Of a stretch of 64,000 nucleotides of DNA, positions 59,965 to 64,000 are shown piece by piece (within the stretch, counting starts at the first letter, position 1; each line of letters opens with the position of its first letter). Both the position numbers and the translations under genes were made by a program. The notes under the pieces are model-generated. The model saw nothing but the letters and a program-made list of their open reading frames with translations. It made no database searches and was not told where the DNA came from. Origin of the DNA: Mitsuaria sp. PDC51 (GTDB lineage: Bacteria; Pseudomonadota; Gammaproteobacteria; Burkholderiales; Burkholderiaceae_C); assembly GCF_900113225.1 (NCBI RefSeq), contig NZ_FOZE01000001.1, forward strand, positions 2,232,001 through 2,296,000, written 5' to 3'.

Positions 59965-61821
59965 TCAGCCGGCAGGCGCCGGCGGCTGCGCCGCGCGCTG
60001 CAGCCGGTAGGCCAGCTGCGCGCGCGTGAGGCCCAGGCGGCGGGCAGCGGCGGCCAGGTTGCCGTGCTCGGCCTCGGTGGCCTCGCGCAGCAGTTGGCGC
60101 TCGATGGCGTCCAGCGCCACGTGGCCGGCGCTGCCGGGATGCAGCGCCTCACCGAGCAGGTCCAGCAGGCGCGGCGCGGGCGCGGCGCCCTTGCGCAGCG
60201 TGCCGTGCGCGCCGATGGCCAGCAGCGCCTCGTCGCTGAGCTGCTCGCGCCGGAACATGTGGGCCACGTCGATGGCCTGGCCGTCCTCGGCCGAGATGAC
60301 GCCGCGCTCGACCAGGTTCTGCAGCTCGCGGATGTTGCCGGGGAAGGCGTAGTGCAGCATCGCCCGCACGGCGCGGGGCGTGAAGCCGGTCGGATGGCGG
60401 CCGTGCCGCTGGGCCTCGCGCCGCAGGAAATGCGCCATCAGCAGCGGGATGTCGTCGCGCCGCTCGCGCAGCGGCGGCAGGTGGATGGGGTAGACGTTGA
60501 GGCGGTAGTAGAGGTCTTCGCGGAAGCGCCCGGCATGCACCTCGGCCTGCAGGTCCACGTTGGTCGCGGCGACCACGCGGACATCGACCTCCATCACCCG
60601 CGTGCCGCCCACGCGCTCGATCTCGCCCTCCTGCAGCGCGCGCAGCAGCTTGCCCTGGCTGACCAGGCTCAGCGTGCCGATCTCGTCCAGGAACAGCGTG
60701 CCGCCGTGCGCGCGTTCGAAGCGACCGGGGCGCGACTGGCTGGCGCCGGTGAACGCGCCGCGCTCGACGCCGAAGAGCTCGCTCTCGATCAGCGTCTCCG
60801 GAATGGCGGCGCAGTTCACCGCCATGAAGGGCTCGGCCGCGCGCGGACTGATGCGATGCAGCCGGCGCGCGAAGGCCTCCTTGCCCACGCCCGACTCGCC
60901 GGTGAAGAGCACGGTGGCGCGCGTCGCGGCCACGCGCGCCAGCTGGTGGCAGGCGGAGTTGAAGGCGGAGGAGGCGCCGACGATGTCATGGCGTTCGGCC
61001 TGGCGGTCTGCGCGGCCTTCCGCGTGGCGTTCCGCGGGGGCTCCATCACGCTCGGCGGGCCGCTCGCCACGGGCGTCGGTCGGCGCGGCCGGCGACGACG
61101 GGGCGGGTTCCGCGGCGGCGTTGATGCGGCGGAAGTCCTTGGCCTCCAGGTAGCGCAGGTCCTCGCTGATGTCGCCCCAGGCCGCGGCATGGCGGCCGAT
61201 CACGCGGCAGACGCTCGCGCCCATGGCGCGGCACTCCACCTCGCGGAAGATCACGAGCTGCCCGAACAGGCTGGTCACGTAGCCGGTGGCGTAGCCCACC
61301 TGCGACCAGCAGGCCGCCTCGGTGCCGATGCCGTAGGCGCTGATGTGCTCGTCGTCCTCGCTGGAGTGCTCCCAGAGGAACTCGCCCTCGTAGGTGCCGC
61401 GATCGATGTCGAAGTCGAAGGCCAGCGGCGTCACCTTCACCACGCCCTCGAGCGCATGCAGCCGCGTGCCGGCCATGAAGACGTTGGCTGCGTCGGCCTG
61501 CGGCCAGCGCTCGCGCACCAACTGCGCGTCGCGCGCGCCGGACACGTAGCCGGCCCGCGTGAGCAGGCCGCGCGCGCGCTCCAGGCCCAGCGTGTCGATC
61601 AGCTCGCGCCGCAGGTGCCCGACGGCGGAGCTGTGCAGCAGCAGCATGCGCTGGTCGTTGAGCCAGATGCGGCCGTCGCCGGGCGAGAAGAACAGCGACT
61701 CGGTCAGGTCGTCCATCGTCGGCTGCTGTGCCTCGACGAAGTGCCGGCTGTCGCCGCGGCGCAGCATCGCGCCGGTCTGGCGGGCCACTTCGGCCAGGGA
61801 GATGCGAGGCGGCTTGGTCAT
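59965..61821 (-). CDS. Sigma-54-dependent activator of the XylR/DmpR type
   Basis: 618 residues. An XylR_N-type aromatic-effector domain (about 35-135) is followed by a V4R domain (about 140-215; [20 protein letters not shown], then [14 protein letters not shown]). An unusually Ala/Glu/Arg/Pro-rich linker (236-279) leads to an AAA+ domain with Walker A GESGVGKE (308-315), the sigma-54 contact GAFTGA (355-360) and Walker B GGTLFLDE (373-380). The C-terminus is a Fis-type helix-turn-helix ([20 protein letters not shown]). Effector binding should relieve repression of the ATPase and open sigma-54 promoters. Encoded between the ferulate operon and the divergent aldehyde-dehydrogenase operon, which has a good -24/-12 promoter. 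Effector probably a phenylpropanoid; not shown. Confidence 0.93.
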   Translation of the reverse strand: MTKPPRISLAEVARQTGAMLRRGDSRHFVEAQQPTMDDLTESLFFSPGDGRIWLNDQRMLLLHSSAVGHLRRELIDTLGLERARGLLTRAGYVSGARDAQLVRERWPQADAANVFMAGTRLHALEGVVKVTPLAFDFDIDRGTYEGEFLWEHSSEDDEHISAYGIGTEAACWSQVGYATGYVTSLFGQLVIFREVECRAMGASVCRVIGRHAAAWGDISEDLRYLEAKDFRRINAAAEPAPSSPAAPTDARGERPAERDGAPAERHAEGRADRQAERHDIVGASSAFNSACHQLARVAATRATVLFTGESGVGKEAFARRLHRISPRAAEPFMAVNCAAIPETLIESELFGVERGAFTGASQSRPGRFERAHGGTLFLDEIGTLSLVSQGKLLRALQEGEIERVGGTRVMEVDVRVVAATNVDLQAEVHAGRFREDLYYRLNVYPIHLPPLRERRDDIPLLMAHFLRREAQRHGRHPTGFTPRAVRAMLHYAFPGNIRELQNLVERGVISAEDGQAIDVAHMFRREQLSDEALLAIGAHGTLRKGAAPAPRLLDLLGEALHPGSAGHVALDAIERQLLREATEAEHGNLAAAARRLGLTRAQLAYRLQRAAQPPAPAG

Positions 61822-61824
61822 GGC

Positions 61825-61868
61825 TTGATCAATTGAGCAGGTCGACCGCGGGTCGGGTCCTCAAATTG
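61825..61868 (+). promoter_or_regulatory. Upstream activating sequences for the XylR/DmpR-type activator
   Basis: TTGATCAATTGAGCA (61,825-61,839) closely resembles the XylR/DmpR-class binding site, and a partial inverted copy CTCAAATTG lies at 61,860-61,868. They are about 160-200 bp upstream of the -24/-12 promoter and overlap the regulator's own leader, so autoregulation is likely. An AT-rich tract (61,862-61,888) between them and the promoter could bend or bind IHF. Confidence 0.6.
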
Positions 61869-62025
61869 TTTTCATTTCATAAATATCGATGACCCGGGAT
61901 AACCCGTGACAGTGGCATTCACATTGAGGGCAGGGAAAGTCCCAGGGCGGGCGATGGTTTCACTCTGAAAACGATCCAGGACGGCGCATCGATGCACCGC
62001 GGCGGCGCGCCGCCCTGGCATGGCG

Positions 62026-62041
62026 CGGCACGGGCGTTGCA
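62026..62041 (+). promoter_or_regulatory. Sigma-54 (-24/-12) promoter of the aldehyde dehydrogenase operon
   Basis: CGGCACGGGCGTTGCA matches the TGGCACG-N4-TTGCA consensus at all but the first base. The invariant GG (62,027-62,028) and GC (62,039-62,040) are exactly 10 bases apart. It lies 61 bp before the aldehyde dehydrogenase ATG and downstream of XylR-type sites. Confidence 0.82.
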
Positions 62042-62101
62042 CTGGAAGAGGGCGAGCGAACACCGGGTTCGTGCCTTTCAACCTCTTCAGCGTGGCCTGA
62101 C

Positions 62102-63565
62102 ATGACCTCTCGACCCTTCCTCGACCCCGCCCTGTGGCAGGAGCACGTGTACAGCGGTGGCTGGCGCGCCGCCGCCGAGTCCGCCGACCTGATCGAGCCC
62201 GCCACCGGCGCGGTGCTGACGCGCACCGGCGTTGCCGTGGCGGCCGACGTGGCGCCGGCCGCGCGCATCGCCGCGCAGGCGCAGGCGGGCTGGGCGGCCA
62301 CACCGCCGCGCGAGCGCGCCGCCGTGTTCCTGCGCGCGGCGCAGCTGTTCCAGGATCACTTCGACGAGCTGGCGCTCTTCGTCACCCGCGAGAGCGGCGC
62401 CATCCTGCCCAAGGGCCAGCACGAGCTGCGCGAGGCCATCGCGTTCTGCCAGATCGCAGCCTCCATGCCGCTGCAGGCGCAGGGGCAGGTGCTGCCCAGC
62501 ACGCCGGGGCGGCTGTCGGTCGCGCGGCGCGTGCCGCTCGGCGTGGTGGGGGTGATCTCGCCCTTCAACTTCCCGCTGGTGCTGACGCTGCGCGTGGTGG
62601 CGCCGGCACTGGCCGCGGGCAACGCCGTCGTCATCAAGCCCGACCCGCGCACGCCGGTCAGCGGCGGCTTCCTGATCGCCCGCGTCTTCGAGGCCGCCGG
62701 CCTGCCCGCCGGCCTGTTGCACGTGCTGCCGGGCGGCGCGGCCGTGGGCGAGGCGCTGGTCGAGGATCCGGCCATCGCGATGATCTCCTTCACCGGCTCG
62801 GTCGGCGTGGGGCGCCGCATCGGCGAGCTGGCGGGCCGCCATCTGAAGAAGGTCTCGCTGGAGCTGGGCGGGAGCAATGCGCTGGTCGTGCTCGACGACG
62901 CCGACCTCGACCTGGCCGCGAGCAACATCGCCTGGGGCGCCTGGCTGCATCAGGGCCAGATCTGCATGGCCAGCAACCGCGTGCTGGTGCACGAGGCCAT
63001 CGCCCCCGCCATCACCGAGCGCCTGGTGGCCAAGGCCCGGCAGCTGCCGGTGGGCGACGGTGCCACCGGCCAGGTCGCGCTGGGGCCGCTGATCGATGAG
63101 CGCCAGCGCGACCGCGTGCACGCCGCGGTGCAGGCCAGCGTGCGGGCTGGCGCCCAGCTGCTGGCTGGCGGCACGTTCGATCGCCTCTTCTACAAACCCA
63201 CCGTGCTGGCCGGCGTGCTGCCCGGCATGCCGACCTACGACCACGAGACCTTCGGCCCCGTCGTCAACCTGGTGACCTTCAAGACGGACGAGGAGGCCGT
63301 GGCGCTGGCCAACGACAGCCAGGGCGGGCTGGCGGCCGGCGTGATCTCGCGCTCGGTCGGTCGCGCACTGGCGCTGGGGCGGCAACTGCGCGCCGGCATG
63401 GTCCACATCAACGACCAGACGGTCAACGATGACGCGGTCAATCCCTTCGGCGGCCCCGGCATCGCGGGCAACGGCAACTCGCACGGCGGCCCCGGCGACT
63501 GGGAGCAGTTCAGCACCTGGCAGTGGCTGACCGTCAAGGACGCGCCGCCGCAGTTCCCGTTCTGA
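62102..63565 (+). CDS. Aromatic aldehyde dehydrogenase (benzaldehyde/vanillin/coniferaldehyde type)
   Basis: 487 residues of the NAD(P)-dependent aldehyde dehydrogenase superfamily. The cofactor region is SFTGSVGVGRRI, the general-base Glu is in LELGGSNALVV, and the catalytic Cys is in GQICMASNRVLV. The ending (INDQTVNDDAVNPFGGPGI, then a WQWLTVKDAPPQFPF tail) is the pattern of benzaldehyde and vanillin dehydrogenases. Transcribed from the sigma-54 promoter, 64 bases before a coniferyl-alcohol-dehydrogenase-like gene. Because the neighbouring operon seems to bypass vanillin, oxidation of coniferaldehyde to ferulate is the likelier role, but vanillin or benzaldehyde remain possible. Confidence 0.88.
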   Translation: MTSRPFLDPALWQEHVYSGGWRAAAESADLIEPATGAVLTRTGVAVAADVAPAARIAAQAQAGWAATPPRERAAVFLRAAQLFQDHFDELALFVTRESGAILPKGQHELREAIAFCQIAASMPLQAQGQVLPSTPGRLSVARRVPLGVVGVISPFNFPLVLTLRVVAPALAAGNAVVIKPDPRTPVSGGFLIARVFEAAGLPAGLLHVLPGGAAVGEALVEDPAIAMISFTGSVGVGRRIGELAGRHLKKVSLELGGSNALVVLDDADLDLAASNIAWGAWLHQGQICMASNRVLVHEAIAPAITERLVAKARQLPVGDGATGQVALGPLIDERQRDRVHAAVQASVRAGAQLLAGGTFDRLFYKPTVLAGVLPGMPTYDHETFGPVVNLVTFKTDEEAVALANDSQGGLAAGVISRSVGRALALGRQLRAGMVHINDQTVNDDAVNPFGGPGIAGNGNSHGGPGDWEQFSTWQWLTVKDAPPQFPF

Positions 63566-63629
63566 CGCGCGCCGCGCGAGACGGCTCGGGCCCGCGGCAG
63601 CAGACAGACGACAACACAAGGAGACAAGC

Positions 63630-64000
63630 ATGAACTTCCATGGCAAGACCATCGTCATCACCGGCGCGAGCTCCGGCATCGGCGCCGAGACCGCGCGCTT
63701 CCTGCGCCTGAAGGGCGCGCGCGTCATCGGCGTGGATCGCAACGAGCCCGCGCTGACGCTGGACGGCTTCATCAAGGCCGACCTGTCGGAGCAGGCCGCC
63801 ATCGACGCCGCCTTCAAGCAGCTGCCCGAGCGTTTCGACGCGCTGTGCAACATCGCCGGCGTGCCCGGCACCGCGCCGGTGGACCTGGTGGCGCGGGTCA
63901 ACTACCTCGGGCTGCGCCACCTGTGCACGCGCGCCATCGAGCGCCTTCCCCATGGGAATCACGGCGGCGCCATCGTCAACATCGCCTCCATCCTCGGCGC
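63630..64000 (+). CDS. Coniferyl-alcohol-dehydrogenase-like SDR (3' end outside window)
   Basis: First 123 residues of a short-chain dehydrogenase; the window ends before the catalytic Tyr. ATG 63,630 follows AAGGAG with good spacing. It opens MNFHGKTIVITGASSGIGAE and shares with Pseudomonas CalA, as I recall it, the runs RVIGVDRNEPALTLD, DALCNIAGVPGTA and VNYLGLRHL. It should oxidise coniferyl alcohol (or a related alcohol) to the aldehyde used by the dehydrogenase encoded upstream. The pairing under a sigma-54 promoter with an aromatic-sensing activator supports this. 3-alpha-hydroxysteroid-type SDRs also share the motif, so substrate is not certain. Confidence 0.8.
   Translation, partial: MNFHGKTIVITGASSGIGAETARFLRLKGARVIGVDRNEPALTLDGFIKADLSEQAAIDAAFKQLPERFDALCNIAGVPGTAPVDLVARVNYLGLRHLCTRAIERLPHGNHGGAIVNIASILG

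Overview
The window is a very GC-rich chromosomal segment (most genes have G/C at nearly every third codon position) from what looks like a beta-proteobacterium of the order Burkholderiales. That placement rests on the gene content: two large two-partner-secretion (TPS) systems, a YqhD/AraC pair, a VanAB vanillate demethylase and a sucrose locus built around a TonB-dependent receptor. A Roseateles/Mitsuaria-like, plant- or soil-associated organism would fit but cannot be proven here. No rRNA, tRNA, CRISPR array, transposase or integrase was seen.

Layout. (1) 1-19.4 kb: a contact-dependent-inhibition-type locus in cdiB-cdiA-cdiI order. The outer-membrane transporter is cut by the window edge. 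It is followed by a 5,536-residue adhesin/toxin whose last ~130 residues form a papain/C39-like cysteine peptidase, then an overlapping candidate immunity gene and an orphan gene. Base composition falls sharply from about 16.75 kb, marking an exchangeable toxin-immunity cassette. (2) 19.7-24.9 kb: a DUF4382-type lipoprotein, an ECF sigma/anti-sigma pair, a divergent secreted subtilisin-like protease and a small Ala-rich secreted protein. (3) 24.9-27.0 kb: a yqhD-type aldehyde reductase with an AraC-type regulator downstream. (4) 27.3-34.8 kb: a GH12 endoglucanase, then a sucrose locus (LacI regulator, TonB-dependent receptor, MFS transporter, sucrose phosphorylase) with two LacI-type operators 136 bp apart. 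(5) 34.9-36.8 kb: a PL3 pectate lyase with a membrane-anchored unknown protein. (6) 37.1-51.2 kb: a second TPS operon (transporter, 2,736-residue adhesin with about 16 MBG-type repeats, and a duplicated-domain secreted protein), next to a winged-helix/ATPase regulator whose upstream region shares sequence boxes with the TPS promoter. (7) 51.4-64 kb: a phenylpropanoid catabolic cluster.

The phenylpropanoid cluster is a tight seven-gene operon: thiolase, CoA-transferase, enoyl-CoA hydratase, feruloyl-CoA synthetase, HSD10-like hydroxyacyl-CoA dehydrogenase, vanA and vanB. A DmpR/XylR-type sigma-54 activator lies between it and a divergent aldehyde dehydrogenase plus coniferyl-alcohol-dehydrogenase-like SDR that has a near-consensus -24/-12 promoter. 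Read together, the genes suggest coniferyl alcohol -> coniferaldehyde -> ferulate -> feruloyl-CoA -> beta-oxidation to vanilloyl-CoA -> vanillate -> protocatechuate. The crotonase keeps both hydratase glutamates, which argues for the beta-oxidative route rather than the hydratase/lyase route through vanillin.

The most unusual items are the giant CdiA-like protein with a cysteine-peptidase tip, the complete beta-oxidative ferulate operon with a built-in CoA-transferase, and the shared CTGAA-type boxes linking the ATPase regulator to the second TPS operon.
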